Shown here piece after piece: positions 49,038-58,331 of a stretch of 64,000 nt of DNA; the stretch's first letter is position 1, and the number at the start of each line of letters is the position of its first letter. Source of the stretch: Bacillus sp. EAC (GTDB lineage Bacteria > Bacillota > Bacilli > Bacillales > Bacillaceae_G); NCBI RefSeq assembly GCF_002156875.1, contig NZ_NCSY01000006.1, forward strand, positions 1 to 64,000. The letters are read 5' to 3'. The translations under genes and the position numbers were made by a program. The notes beneath the pieces are model-generated. The model was given only the letters and a program-made list of their open reading frames with translations. It had not been told where the DNA came from and did no database searches.

Positions 49038-50018
49038 TTAGTACCCATTCAAGTCAAAATACCCTTCTTGTTCTAATCGTTTTACTAATGAAATCGCTAC
49101 TTGAACACTTTCGTTTTCAACTTCAAATAAATCTTCTAGTTCATCCGCTGCAATATTTCGATCAAAATACTCTTGAACAATACAGTAAAAGCAAGCAGCC
49201 CAAATATCTTCGTTAGATGGAATTGGAATAAAAGGAAAGTAAATCGTCATGAAGTGTTGAAAGTGTGTATTCGCTATTTCAAACGCTGATGGATCTTCAC
49301 TTTCTAGAACAATACTCAACTTTTTCATTACGGCATCAACAAAGTTCTTTTGATCATTTGGTTGATTAGTTGCATTCCAAATCATACTTTGATTCATTTT
49401 ATTAATTTCAATATCTGTATCAATTGATTGTTCTTGTAAAATTGATAATATGAAACTTTGAATTAAAGGATTAGCTTTCGTACTTTTTAACACTTGTTCA
49501 ATTTGGCTAAATACAATCGTACAATCAGTCATCCTAAGTTCATTTATCAGTTCAAGCTGCTTAGATATGGAAACTTTATTTTCGATTAGAGTATGTAAGT
49601 CAAGTTGATGCTCATCACGGTCTGCAACTACTTTGTTTGATAGTGATAGCATTGCTTGGAATTTGTCCATTTGATTTTCATCAATTCTTTTTTGACCTAA
49701 CAATTTTTTTATGCTTTTTTGTAATTCTTCATATTTTTTCAATTGAAATAGAATACTAATATAAATTTCTATCGCTTCATCACTTTCGAAAGGTCCAAAA
49801 ACAAGCTCTTCACATCGCACTTGAGCTTCCTTTGATCGATTTCCTTCAAGTAAACAAGCAACAGCAGCTAGCTCAGTTTGCGAATTATGTTCATTCATTT
49901 CTTTTAATTGATCACATAATAACAACGCTTTAGTATAATTTTTGTCCTCTAGTGCCTTTTTACCTAAATTTATTATCCGATCCTTTAACTTAGGAAATTG
50001 AACAATATTATCCTCCAT
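49038..50018 (-). CDS. ysoA: TPR-like protein YsoA
   Basis: A 326-aa all-helical protein with tetratricopeptide-like repeats near the N-terminus (KKALEDKNYTKALLLCDQLK; CLLEGNRSKEAQVRCEELVF; SILFQLKKYEELQKSIKKLL). It corresponds in place (upstream of tig) and size to B. subtilis YsoA (about 339 aa), whose function is unknown. No signal peptide or membrane segment is seen. Confidence 0.8.
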   Translation of the reverse strand: MEDNIVQFPKLKDRIINLGKKALEDKNYTKALLLCDQLKEMNEHNSQTELAAVACLLEGNRSKEAQVRCEELVFGPFESDEAIEIYISILFQLKKYEELQKSIKKLLGQKRIDENQMDKFQAMLSLSNKVVADRDEHQLDLHTLIENKVSISKQLELINELRMTDCTIVFSQIEQVLKSTKANPLIQSFILSILQEQSIDTDIEINKMNQSMIWNATNQPNDQKNFVDAVMKKLSIVLESEDPSAFEIANTHFQHFMTIYFPFIPIPSNEDIWAACFYCIVQEYFDRNIAADELEDLFEVENESVQVAISLVKRLEQEGYFDLNGY

Positions 50019-50237
50019 TTAACTCTCCCCCTAACATTTGTTAGTAACTGAACAATCTAATTAAGGAAAAGTTTAACATGAAATAATTTTATTTAAAATA
50101 ACACCTTCCTATTTTTGGATAAGAAACACATTAGATTTTTATAAAATTACCTATTAAAGTGGAAGGCTCCGTTATATTTTACTGTTATTATCGAAATATT
50201 AGTTACAAGTAGAATCTAGGAAAAACACCCATAATTA

Positions 50238-50416
50238 AGGCTCTTTTCTAAAGGATTGTTGTTTTTTATACAAACTCTTAATAAAGAATGTGATTTGTAC
50301 TAAAGCTACGAGACTCCTGTTAGAGTAGCGGGACAGATGAGACCTTTTCAAGCCAACCGAGGAGGTTCATCACTCGCCACACTCAAAAAGCTGGAGTCCT
50401 GCTAGAAGTCCACGAA
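50238..50416. repeat. Dispersed intergenic repeat (family A), inverted copy
   Basis: GGCTCTTTTCTAAAGGATTG opens the element, and its GC-rich core has ACGAGACTCCTG and AGCGGGACAGATGAGACC, inverted relative to the copies at 39280 and 40600. It fills the 456-base gap between ysoA and the DUF4240 gene; the flanking parts show no gene. Confidence 0.7.
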
Positions 50417-50431
50417 TTACTTTTTTATAAC

Positions 50432-50464
50432 AAAAAAAGAAGAAATCCTAGTTTCTTCTTTTTT
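50432..50464 (-). terminator. Terminator after the DUF4240 gene
   Basis: Hairpin AAGAAGAAA / TTTCTTCTT around TCCTAG with flanking A and T runs, next to the stop codon. Confidence 0.8.
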
Positions 50465-50474
50465 GCTACTACAT

Positions 50475-51029
50475 TTATCTTAATGGCTTATTACCAAATC
50501 GTTTCCACAGATTAGGAAACATCTCTTGTAATTCATCATTTGTTTTCCAATCTATTGTTAAGTGAAGTTCTGGATATGTATACCCCTTACTCTCTACTAA
50601 TGTATTAAATTCATTCCATAATTCATCGTCCCAGTCATCATCACCTTTACGTTTAATTGTAAAAGCTTGTAAAGCTAAATCTAACATTTCTTCTAATTCC
50701 GGTACTAGACCTTCTTTTTCATAGATAGGAAAAATATATTCTGCTAGATAGTCTGGGTCATTTAAAACTTTCTTATATACTTGCTCCCCTTGTCCTATTA
50801 ACCAACCTCTAAAATGCGCGAATGAATCCTCAGAGCAACCTCCCATAATAATCCAAGCGGCAGCTAAAAGTTTTGAATTGTACGCTTTCGAAAATGCAGA
50901 CTCAAACTGTATTTCAAATCCTGCAATTTCGTCTTCTGATAAGCCTACTAAATGACTAATTACCCATTCATATGGTTCATCAACAATATGCATTTTTGAG
51001 ATCAAACCCCAAAAGTAATTTTCGTTCAA
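50475..51029 (-). CDS. DUF4240 family protein
   Basis: A 184-aa cytoplasmic protein with the conserved pattern of this family: NYFWGLISKMHI at the start, AAAWIIMGGCSEDSFAHFRG, WLIGQGEQVYKKVLNDPDYL and a C-terminal WKTNDELQEMFPNLWKRF. Members often occur near immunity or secretion genes in other genomes, but nothing of that kind is here; it is a single gene between hemAT and a dispersed repeat. Function unknown. Confidence 0.8.
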   Translation of the reverse strand: MNENYFWGLISKMHIVDEPYEWVISHLVGLSEDEIAGFEIQFESAFSKAYNSKLLAAAWIIMGGCSEDSFAHFRGWLIGQGEQVYKKVLNDPDYLAEYIFPIYEKEGLVPELEEMLDLALQAFTIKRKGDDDWDDELWNEFNTLVESKGYTYPELHLTIDWKTNDELQEMFPNLWKRFGNKPLR

Positions 51030-51125
51030 TTTAAATCACTCCACTTTATTATTTATATTAGGATAACATATATAATAAAGAAATTATTGTTCTTAACAAA
51101 TTTGTTACTTTCTAACAATTCTGTT

Positions 51126-51157
51126 AAAAAGAGAGAGGGATTTCCCCTCTCTCTTTT
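51126..51157 (-). terminator. Terminator after hemAT
   Basis: Hairpin AAAGAGAGAGGG / CCCTCTCTCTTT with a T run on the minus strand. Confidence 0.85.
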
Positions 51158-51159
51158 AC

Positions 51160-52464
51160 TTAAAATATTTCATTTTTATGAACAGTATCATTTAATTCAT
51201 TTGCAGATCGTGCTACTCCGTTAATAGCTGTGCCTATCTCTTTAATTACATCAACTAAATTAATTACCTGACCTTCTATCCCTTGATTGCCAGTCAAACT
51301 CGTTTCCATTGAACTAACAATTCCATTAAATGATTCATGTGTCATAGATGCTTCTTGGCTACCGTCATTCACTAAACCTTTAACATCATGAATAGAACTG
51401 ACCACTTTATCCATATAGGTTGATGCATGCGCAATTAATTCTTCAATTCTTTCTGTTGATGTTTTCGTTTGAGTTGCTAATTTCTTAACCTCATCAGCTA
51501 CAACAGCAAAACCTTTACCATGTTCACCCGCACGCGCTGCTTCAATAGCAGAATTTAGTGCAAGTAAATTTGTTTGATTTGCGATTTCCTGAACGATTAA
51601 AATAACTTGTGATATTTCAGTAAATGACGAATTTAAAACATCAACCGAGCCAGAAACTTCATCTGTACTGTTTGAGATCGTAGAAATTTTAGTATGTAAT
51701 ACTTTCATTAACTCTTGACCTTCATGCGCCATTGTTTGAGTTGTACTTGCTATTTGATTATTCGAAATCACAGCTTCATTAACTTTTACACTGCTGTCTA
51801 CCAATACTTCAACAGCTGCATTCGTTTCTTCAACAAGCGCAAGCAATTCATCTGCTATTTCAGTTATCTTTTTCTTTAAATTCATTTCTACTTGAAGTTG
51901 TTTTTCTTTCTCACCAATATTTTCTTTTTCATATAAATCTAAAATTAACTGTTGTTCAAAGCTTAAGATTTTTGTAGCAGCTGTAATTAGTTTTCTTTGC
52001 TCTTCTTTTGAACTTGCAACTTCACTAATTATTAAAATCAATTCTTCAAGAACGTTTTGAAAAGCCCCTAAATACCATTTAGGTTGAAGGCCAATTCTAA
52101 AATGTACTTGCGCTACTTTTAAACGTTTACTTACATACTCATCGTTTATCTCACCACTAAACAATAAATAAATATGCGAAGATAAAGTTTTACTTAATCG
52201 CTCAACCGATGAATGTGATTCAATGATGTTCTTTAAATGTTCAATTTTAAGTACCGCATCATAAAAGGCAGTAACTAAAGTTTCCAAATTCTCTGCTACT
52301 ATGGGTTGTAGCTTTTTAATAACCTTCAACTCTTCTACATTAAGTTTAATAAATTCTAATTGTTGTTTTATTTCCTCGTCTGTTAAATGGATCGATACTG
52401 CTTCAACTATATCGCTACTTACTTTCAATGAATTATTCACTTTTTCTTTCTTTTTAAAAAACAT
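51160..52464 (-). CDS. hemAT: Haem aerotaxis transducer HemAT
   Basis: A soluble globin-coupled chemoreceptor for oxygen. Residues about 30-175 are the sensor globin, with proximal His121 ([19 protein letters not shown]) and distal-side Tyr68 (TAFYDA), equivalent to His123 and Tyr70 of the B. subtilis protein. The rest is the methyl-accepting signalling coiled coil with the conserved tip [20 protein letters not shown] and [14 protein letters not shown]. 434 aa, no membrane segment. A sigma-D-like promoter precedes it, which points to co-expression with motility genes. Confidence 0.95.
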   Translation of the reverse strand: MFFKKKEKVNNSLKVSSDIVEAVSIHLTDEEIKQQLEFIKLNVEELKVIKKLQPIVAENLETLVTAFYDAVLKIEHLKNIIESHSSVERLSKTLSSHIYLLFSGEINDEYVSKRLKVAQVHFRIGLQPKWYLGAFQNVLEELILIISEVASSKEEQRKLITAATKILSFEQQLILDLYEKENIGEKEKQLQVEMNLKKKITEIADELLALVEETNAAVEVLVDSSVKVNEAVISNNQIASTTQTMAHEGQELMKVLHTKISTISNSTDEVSGSVDVLNSSFTEISQVILIVQEIANQTNLLALNSAIEAARAGEHGKGFAVVADEVKKLATQTKTSTERIEELIAHASTYMDKVVSSIHDVKGLVNDGSQEASMTHESFNGIVSSMETSLTGNQGIEGQVINLVDVIKEIGTAINGVARSANELNDTVHKNEIF

Positions 52465-52493
52465 ATTCTTTGCTCCCTCCCTAATCAGTAATT

Positions 52494-52520
52494 ATGTCGG
52501 AATAATATACTAAATGTTTA
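52494..52520 (-). promoter_or_regulatory. Sigma-D-type (motility) promoter for hemAT
   Basis: Minus strand TAAA (52517-52520), exactly 15 bases and TCCGACAT (52494-52501), against the consensus TAAA-N15-GCCGATAT. It is about 30 bases before the ATG. Confidence 0.65.
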
Positions 52521-52690
52521 GAAAAAAATACCCATTTTAGATTAGTAATTAAAATATTAGTAGGGAAAGAGATTCAATAATTGTTTTTATTTAGATTAAA
52601 TTAGTGCTTAAAGTACTACATCTATGTTTGTTTAATTCATAGTATTTAGATCAAACATTTCTAAAAAACAACCTAAATTAGATAAGAACA

Positions 52691-52731
52691 AAAAAAACTC
52701 TTGTTTTACAAAAAGTAAAACAAGAGTTTTT
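52691..52731 (-). terminator. Terminator after the tRNA pair
   Basis: Long hairpin AAAACTCTTGTTTTAC / GTAAAACAAGAGTTTT followed by T on the minus strand, directly after tRNA-Arg. Confidence 0.9.
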
Positions 52732-52735
52732 AGGA

Positions 52736-52809
<74 letters not shown>

Positions 52810-52815
52810 ATAATA

Positions 52816-52889
52816 TGGAGCGGGTGATGGGAATCGAACCCACGACCGAAGCTTGGAAGGCTTCTATTTTACCATTAAACTACACCCGC
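52816..52889 (-). tRNA. tRNA-Gly (anticodon TCC)
   Basis: The acceptor arms GCGGGTG / CACCCGC, an anticodon loop with TCC, and a T arm with GTTCGATTC are present. CCA is encoded at the 3' end (52818-52816). It lies just upstream of tRNA-Arg in one transcript. Confidence 0.97.
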
Positions 52890-53077
52890 ATGTTTATTAT
52901 GTTTTTTTTAGCGACATCACCTGTCGACATAATTTATTATAGTCACAAAGCAATTCAAAGTCAACAATATTTTTAACTTTTTTTCCAAATTTAAGGAAAA
53001 ATATTAACGGTATTTCTGTACTTTAATTTTATTGGAATTGATTAAAAATTATCACTTTTCAACTAATTTTTTAAAGA

Positions 53078-53123
53078 AAAAAGTTAATGACTTTCAAAGT
53101 GCTTTGTAAGCCATTAACTTTTC
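53078..53123 (-). terminator. Terminator after ysnB
   Basis: Hairpin AAAGTTAATGGCTT / AAGTCATTAACTTT with a T run on the minus strand. Confidence 0.85.
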
Positions 53124-53131
53124 AATATGCT

Positions 53132-53638
53132 CTATTCTAGCGTAAATGTTGATTCAAATAATACATTGCCATCAACGGTATAAAAAGTGACCTTTGCTGC
53201 TTTACCTTCAATATCAATAATGGCATATGTTTTTTCATTACGCATCCGAGGCATTAAAATGCTTCCAGGATTAACGAATAGAATTCCGTCGATCACTTCC
53301 GCTCCAAGCACATGTGAATGTCCAAAACAAGCAATCCTTGCACCTACTTCTCTGCAACGGTAATATAGCTTTTGTAAAGATTGTTTAATGCCATGCAAAT
53401 GACCATGTGTCGCATAAATAACAATTCCATCCTCATGATGAATAATCTCTTCTGGGAAAGCTCCTCTAAAGTCACAATTCCCTCTTACTACATTGAAATC
53501 TTTTAATTCATTTGCATCAACTTCTAATTCCGAATCGCCACAATGAATCATTACATCTACTTCATTACGATGTCTTTCAGAAATTTCCTGAAGTAGTGTA
53601 GTTAATCCATGGCTATCGCTAATAATTAAAGCTTTCAT
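53132..53638 (-). CDS. ysnB: YfcE/MJ0936-type metallophosphoesterase YsnB
   Basis: A small calcineurin-like phosphodiesterase. Metal-binding motifs: IISDSHG at the start, IHCGDSE, VRGNCDF, ATHGHLHG and CFGHSHVLG. About 168 aa. The frame also opens at 53644, where that ATG overlaps the rdgB stop, but AGGGG spacing fits the second ATG at 53638 (MKALIISDSHG). The rph-rdgB-ysnB order is that of B. subtilis. The cellular substrate is not known. Confidence 0.92.
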   Translation of the reverse strand: MKALIISDSHGLTTLLQEISERHRNEVDVMIHCGDSELEVDANELKDFNVVRGNCDFRGAFPEEIIHHEDGIVIYATHGHLHGIKQSLQKLYYRCREVGARIACFGHSHVLGAEVIDGILFVNPGSILMPRMRNEKTYAIIDIEGKAAKVTFYTVDGNVLFESTFTLE

Positions 53639-53643
53639 TGGCA

Positions 53644-54258
53644 TTATCCCCTTTGAAAATAATCTTTTCCATCTGCTTTGATTACTTCCATTAATGCTTT
53701 AATTGCGTTTGCTCTATGACTTAAACCGCTTTTTTCTTCAGATGTTAGTTCTGCCATCGTTTTATCCAACTCAGGTAAAAAGAAAATTGGATCGTACCCG
53801 AAACCATTTGTACCTCTTTTTTCACTAGCAATATATCCTTCAACTGTACCATTAACTGTAATCGTTTTTTTCCCTGGTATAGCTAATGCAAGTGCACAAT
53901 AAAATCTAGCTGTGCGTTTACCAGGATGTACATTTTCTAATTCATGTAAAACTTTTTGTAAATTATCTTCATCACTTTTATGTAAGCCTGCGTAACGAGC
54001 TGAGTACACTCCTGGTCTGCCTTCCAATGCATCCACTATTAATCCAGAATCGTCTGCAACGACAGGTATTTTTAATTCATTTGCTAAGTGCTCTGCTTTT
54101 AAAATTGCATTTTCTTCAAAAGTAGTGCCTGTTTCTTCAATTTCTCCAATTTCAGGAAAGTCCTGTAAAGATTTGATTTGAAGTCCCATCGGATTAAAAA
54201 GAGATTCAAAATCCTTCACTTTTCCTTTATTATTCGTGGCAATAATGATTGTTCCCAT
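53644..54258 (-). CDS. rdgB: XTP/dITP pyrophosphatase RdgB (YsnA)
   Basis: A Ham1/RdgB nucleotide pyrophosphatase that clears non-canonical purine nucleotides. Motifs: IIIATNNKGKVKDFE, TGTTFEENAILKAEHLA, VADDSGLIVDALEGRPGVYS and GTNGFGYDPIFFLPE. 204 aa. Between rph and ysnB. Confidence 0.97.
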   Translation of the reverse strand: MGTIIIATNNKGKVKDFESLFNPMGLQIKSLQDFPEIGEIEETGTTFEENAILKAEHLANELKIPVVADDSGLIVDALEGRPGVYSARYAGLHKSDEDNLQKVLHELENVHPGKRTARFYCALALAIPGKKTITVNGTVEGYIASEKRGTNGFGYDPIFFLPELDKTMAELTSEEKSGLSHRANAIKALMEVIKADGKDYFQRG

Positions 54259-54288
54259 CCTTAAAGTCTCTCCTCAAAAATAAATAAT

Positions 54289-55026
54289 TTAAAACTTAAT
54301 TCCTTCTTTTAATAATACTTCCTTTTGTTTCTCGATTAATAATTTAATTCCGGTTTCACCTAAAGAAAGTAACTCATTTAATTCATCACGCGAAAAGGTT
54401 GCTTCTTCACCAGTACCTTGAAGTTCAACAAATCGGCCTTCACCAGTCATAATAATATTCATATCAACACTCGCAGCAGAATCTTCTATATAATATAAAT
54501 CTAAAACTGCTCCAACATCTTCTAAAATACCAACAGAAGTAGCTGCTAAGTAATCTTTTACTGGATATGATTTTAATTTATCAATTTTTACTAATTTATC
54601 AAATGCTAACATCATCGCTACGAAAGCTCCCGTAATTGAAGCTGTTCTAGTTCCACCGTCTGCTTGAATGACATCACAATCAATCCAAATTGTTTTTTCT
54701 CCCAGCGCTTCTAAATCGACAACCGCTCTTAATGCTCTTCCAATTAGACGTTGGATTTCCATTGTACGCCCAGTTACTTTTCCTTTTGTTGATTCACGCA
54801 TTGTTCGTTCTTGTGTTGCTCTTGGCAACATTGAATACTCTGCTGAAATCCAGCCTTTACCACTATTTCTTAAAAAAGGTGGTACTCGATCTTCAACAGT
54901 TGCATTACAAATTACTTTCGTATCACCTACACAAATAAGTACTGATCCTTCCGCATGTTTTGTGTAGTTTGTTATGATTTCTATCGGTCTTAATTCATTA
55001 TTTAGTCTTCCATCTGTTCTAGTCAT
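54289..55026 (-). CDS. rph: Ribonuclease PH
   Basis: A phosphorolytic 3'-5' exonuclease trimming tRNA 3' ends. It begins [16 protein letters not shown] and shows [34 protein letters not shown] and [20 protein letters not shown]. 245 aa. Confidence 0.98.
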   Translation of the reverse strand: MTRTDGRLNNELRPIEIITNYTKHAEGSVLICVGDTKVICNATVEDRVPPFLRNSGKGWISAEYSMLPRATQERTMRESTKGKVTGRTMEIQRLIGRALRAVVDLEALGEKTIWIDCDVIQADGGTRTASITGAFVAMMLAFDKLVKIDKLKSYPVKDYLAATSVGILEDVGAVLDLYYIEDSAASVDMNIIMTGEGRFVELQGTGEEATFSRDELNELLSLGETGIKLLIEKQKEVLLKEGIKF

Positions 55027-55111
55027 GTTAGTTCCTCCTACATAAATCTTCCAATTACTAGTATAGACAAAAACTTGATTTCATTTCTACTTATTAAAGG
55101 CTTTTCTTTAT

Positions 55112-55161
55112 AAAAAAATAAAACCTTGGACAAAAAGACGGATCTCGTCAATGTCCAAGGT
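55112..55161 (-). terminator. Terminator between gerM and rph
   Basis: Outer stem ACCTTGGACA / TGTCCAAGGT with an inner GACGAGATCCGTC hairpin, followed on the minus strand by a T-rich tract. It ends gerM transcription. Confidence 0.85.
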
Positions 55162-55200
55162 AATTAATTCACTATTAACTATCTATTAATACCATACGGA

Positions 55201-56241
55201 TTATAATTCTTTCGTATTAACATCCTTAGGTCTTGAAACTGGTTGACTCAAAGGTTTACCTTGTTGATTAAGCGCAGTTAACTTGCCTTGCACTTGAATT
55301 TCAATTGATTTAACACCTTTTTGTTCAGTTAATGAAAGCACTAAAGGTTGTAATACATTATCATTAATCATATTCTTAGCAATATTTCCATAGATTCCAT
55401 CATTGAAATTGAGGATTACTTTTCCACCTTTGAATACTGGCTGCGATACTAATTTTGTATCTGGTCCAAAATCAGTCACTAAGCTTGTATATTCAGAAGG
55501 ACCTTTAACAAGTTCATTTACGATTGCTGTATATGAATCTTTTTCTGCGTTAGATATTCTTCGTGTAACAGGCACATAGTATGTCTCACCCATTTCATCT
55601 TGTGAAACATAATATAATGTAACTGGTCTTGAATTCATCACATCAACGATTTCACCTTTATCAAAATTAATACCATCTTCCCTTGTAAGACCTTCACCTA
55701 TTTGAACTTTATTAACTGGCATAGAAGATAACTCTTTTCCATTTACTCGAATTTTAACTTTCTTCACATTATCAAATTGAGTTAAAGTCCAAGTAACAGC
55801 TTGGAAAATTTTCAGTTCATCTACATCATGATATTGTTTAAATTCTGAAGAAAAATCTGCAATGATTGTACCATCCTTTTGAGTTTGCACTCCTAAGACT
55901 TCAGTGTTTGGAGGTAGAACAGCTTGAAAGCCATTTGGTAATTCATCTGTAACAGGTCCATCCTTTACTAAATACTCAAGAGCTTGCTTTGCTAAACTTG
56001 TTGATTTAGGTAGTTGGAATGTTTGTGGAACGACATAACCATTTCGATCAATTAAATATAATTCCCTTTTAACAGTTTCCTCTTTTTTAGCTTGTACCTC
56101 TTTTGATGGCTGGTCGCTTCGATATGTAACTGTCTTTGGTGGATCGATTTCATTCGAAGGTTTTACTGGAATTAATCCACATCCAGTTAATGTTGCAATT
56201 CCACATAATGTAACTGTTGTAACAAATAATTTTTTTTTCAT
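55201..56241 (-). CDS. gerM: Germination/sporulation lipoprotein GerM
   Basis: GerM is needed for full engulfment and spore germination and is part of the SpoIIIA-SpoIIQ zone. A lipoprotein signal (KLFVTTVTLCGIATLTGCG, lipobox TLTGC) is followed by two GerMN domains (about 75-190 and 215-325), each with a proline-rich fold core such as VLPPNTEVLGVQTQKDGTII. GGGGGGAG lies one base from the ATG at 56247 but seven bases from that at 56241, so the latter is the better start (346 aa). Confidence 0.93.
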   Translation of the reverse strand: MKKKLFVTTVTLCGIATLTGCGLIPVKPSNEIDPPKTVTYRSDQPSKEVQAKKEETVKRELYLIDRNGYVVPQTFQLPKSTSLAKQALEYLVKDGPVTDELPNGFQAVLPPNTEVLGVQTQKDGTIIADFSSEFKQYHDVDELKIFQAVTWTLTQFDNVKKVKIRVNGKELSSMPVNKVQIGEGLTREDGINFDKGEIVDVMNSRPVTLYYVSQDEMGETYYVPVTRRISNAEKDSYTAIVNELVKGPSEYTSLVTDFGPDTKLVSQPVFKGGKVILNFNDGIYGNIAKNMINDNVLQPLVLSLTEQKGVKSIEIQVQGKLTALNQQGKPLSQPVSRPKDVNTKEL

Positions 56242-56377
56242 TTCCATACTCCCCCCACGCTTTTTTATTATTTATACTGGCATGTACAATTTTTAGAACA
56301 AGCTGTAATGAAAAAAAATAAATATTTTAATTCAGTTGTAAATTTTTTGGAAATATTCACCTTAAAGCCCTATCCTT

Positions 56378-56386
56378 CATATGATA
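56378..56386 (+). promoter_or_regulatory. Sigma-K-type promoter for gerE
   Basis: CATATGATA (56378-56386) fits the sigma-K -10 consensus CATAnnnTA exactly, with CACC at 56358-56361 in the -35 place about 16-17 bases upstream. It lies some 60 bases before the gerE start; gerE is sigma-K-dependent in B. subtilis. Confidence 0.7.
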
Positions 56387-56447
56387 AAAAGACTAAATGA
56401 ATACCCATCCAAAGAACAGCTCGGTCAAGCAAGGAGGGTTAGCACAG

Positions 56448-56672
56448 TTGAAGGATAGAGACTATCAAACCAAGCACACACTCACAAAACGTGAAAAAGA
56501 AGTATTTGAACTTCTTGTTCAAGATAAAACTACAAGAGAAATTGCTGAAGAACTTTTTATAAGTGAAAAAACTGTGAGAAATCATATTTCAAATGCAATG
56601 CAGAAGCTTGGGGTTAAGGGGCGATCACAAGCAGTTATTGAGCTACTTCGTATGGGAGAGCTTGAACTGTAA
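56448..56672 (+). CDS. gerE: Spore coat transcription regulator GerE
   Basis: GerE is the last mother-cell regulator and acts with sigma-K on coat genes. The 74 aa are essentially one LuxR-type helix-turn-helix (LTKREKEVFELLVQDKTTRE; LFISEKTVRNHISNAMQKLG) and end RSQAVIELLRMGELEL, nearly identical to the B. subtilis protein. The open frame starts at 56397, but AAGGAGG with a 10-base gap before TTG at 56448 gives exactly the B. subtilis length. Confidence 0.97.
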   Translation: MKDRDYQTKHTLTKREKEVFELLVQDKTTREIAEELFISEKTVRNHISNAMQKLGVKGRSQAVIELLRMGELEL

Positions 56673-56711
56673 TATTCTTGTAGATAACTAAATCTACAAA
56701 TCAACCTAGTG

Positions 56712-56743
56712 CCGGCTATCTAAAGATATGCCGGTTTTGGTTT
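56712..56743 (+). terminator. Terminator after gerE
   Basis: Stem CCGGCTATC / GATATGCCGG with a TAAA loop and T-rich tail on the plus strand. Confidence 0.75.
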
Positions 56744-56767
56744 GTTTGATTATTTTATTATACAAAT

Positions 56768-56806
56768 AGAAAAAGCAATTACTATCAGAATAGTAACTGC
56801 TTTTTC
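56768..56806. terminator. Terminator of the thiamin-salvage operon
   Basis: Stem AGAAAAAGCAGTTACTAT / ATAGTAATTGCTTTTTCT around TCTG, one mismatch, close to the end of the TatD-type gene. Confidence 0.8.
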
Positions 56807-56821
56807 TGTGTTTGCAGAAGA

Positions 56822-57589
56822 TTAAATACCATAAAATGTTTTCGTATTTTCATATAGTTTTTTATAAACTAATTCCACATCTAATTGCTTTATGTCAGCT
56901 ATTTTTTTAACCGATTCATGCATAAATTTCGGATGAGTCCATTTCCCTATAAATGGCCCCTCAAATGGCCACGGCCCATCAGTTTCAATCATCATTAAGT
57001 TCAAAGGATAGATTTTCACAATTTCCTGAATTTCACTTTCATAAAGAACATCTGGTGTGATTGAAATATAGTATTCATTTTTTATCATTCGATCAATTGT
57101 ACTTTTACTTCCTTTAAACCAATGAAAATGTGCTTTTTTAATAGAATGTTTTTCTAATAGATGACACACAATCTCAGCGTCTTCATAGACAGCATGTAAA
57201 ATAATGGGTTTATTCAGTTCGTACGCAAGTTTAATGAAGCTTTCAAGTAGTCCGATATATGGTAAATAGTCCATCTTTTGTTCTAAATTCTTATAGTAAG
57301 GTAATCCAACTTCACCTATTGCAACCATATATTCCTGATGTTCTCTAATCCATTGAAATAAAGTATCAATTTCTTTTTTTGTTGGAATTTCCTGTTCCGG
57401 ATGGAAACCAAATGCAGGAAAAATATTATGATGATTAAGGTTATAATAAAGATTTTGTTTACTAGATTCTAAATTCATTGAAACAGTGATCAATGCGTTA
57501 ATTTCAAATTTTTCGAGATTACTAATAATCTCTTCTCTCTGACTTGCTTCATATGTGTCTAAATGGATATGCGCATCTATGACATTCAT
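56822..57589 (-). CDS. TatD-family metal-dependent hydrolase in a TPP-controlled operon
   Basis: A 255-aa TIM-barrel hydrolase. Metal ligands are visible in DAHIHLDTY, AIGEVGLPY, IILHAVYEDAE, HFHWFKGS and MIETDGPWPF. Most TatD relatives are annotated as nucleases, but this gene lies 11 bases after the ABC ATPase gene at the end of a thiamin-precursor transport operon. A role as an amidohydrolase on an imported pyrimidine is therefore possible: the known pathway needs a deformylase (YlmB), which is missing here. That is inference. Confidence 0.8.
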   Translation of the reverse strand: MNVIDAHIHLDTYEASQREEIISNLEKFEINALITVSMNLESSKQNLYYNLNHHNIFPAFGFHPEQEIPTKKEIDTLFQWIREHQEYMVAIGEVGLPYYKNLEQKMDYLPYIGLLESFIKLAYELNKPIILHAVYEDAEIVCHLLEKHSIKKAHFHWFKGSKSTIDRMIKNEYYISITPDVLYESEIQEIVKIYPLNLMMIETDGPWPFEGPFIGKWTHPKFMHESVKKIADIKQLDVELVYKKLYENTKTFYGI

Positions 57590-57600
57590 CTACTATACTC

Positions 57601-58329
57601 CTATTCCAAAGCCTGATATACCTTTCTTTTCCAAGCAGTAAATTCATCACTTAAAAGTAACTCCTTTTTCCTTGGTCTTGGGAAAGGAACAATGATTTCT
57701 TCTTTTATTTTTGCAGGTTTGTTTGAAAAGATATAAATCCGATCTGACATGAATAAAGCTTCATCAATATTATGAGTTACTAGTAATATCGAACGTCGTT
57801 GTTCTTCCCAAATTGAAAGAAGCCACTGTTGCATATCAAGTCTTGTAAACTCATCTAAAGCAGAAAAAGGCTCATCCATACACATTATCGATTGAGGAGC
57901 TAGTAAAGACCTTAAAAAAGAAACTCGTTGCTTCATGCCTCCAGACAATTCATGAGGATATGATTTTGCATAATCAATCAAGCCTGTACGTTTTAACCAT
58001 TCTTTTGCTAATTTTTCATCAGGTTTATGTTTAAGTTCTTGAGACAGTACGATATTTTTTAAAATGTTGCGCCAAGGAAGTAATGAATGTTCCTGTGGCA
58101 TAAAACTAACATGCCCTAGTTTTCCATTTATAAGTGAACCATTTAAAGAGATTTGACCAGTATCTGGCTTCAACAATCCCCCAATCAGATGGAATAATGT
58201 ACTCTTCCCACTACCTGATGGACCTAAAATTGAGACAAACTCTCCTTCATTTACATAAAGTGAAACATTATCAATTACAAGATTATTTGTTCCAAATGAT
58301 TTCGATAGCTGTTTAATTTGTAATGTCAT
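57601..58329 (-). CDS. thiZ: ABC transporter ATPase, thiamin-precursor uptake (ThiZ-like)
   Basis: The 242-aa ATPase has Walker A GPSGSGKSTLFHLIG, signature LSGGMKQRVSFLRSL, Walker B SIMCMDEPFSALDE and switch histidine LVTHNIDEALF. It is of the nitrate/taurine/thiamin-precursor class. It lies two bases after the permease gene. The substrate is assigned from the operon and its TPP riboswitch. Confidence 0.88.
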   Translation of the reverse strand: MTLQIKQLSKSFGTNNLVIDNVSLYVNEGEFVSILGPSGSGKSTLFHLIGGLLKPDTGQISLNGSLINGKLGHVSFMPQEHSLLPWRNILKNIVLSQELKHKPDEKLAKEWLKRTGLIDYAKSYPHELSGGMKQRVSFLRSLLAPQSIMCMDEPFSALDEFTRLDMQQWLLSIWEEQRRSILLVTHNIDEALFMSDRIYIFSNKPAKIKEEIIVPFPRPRKKELLLSDEFTAWKRKVYQALE

Positions 58330-58331
58330 TT

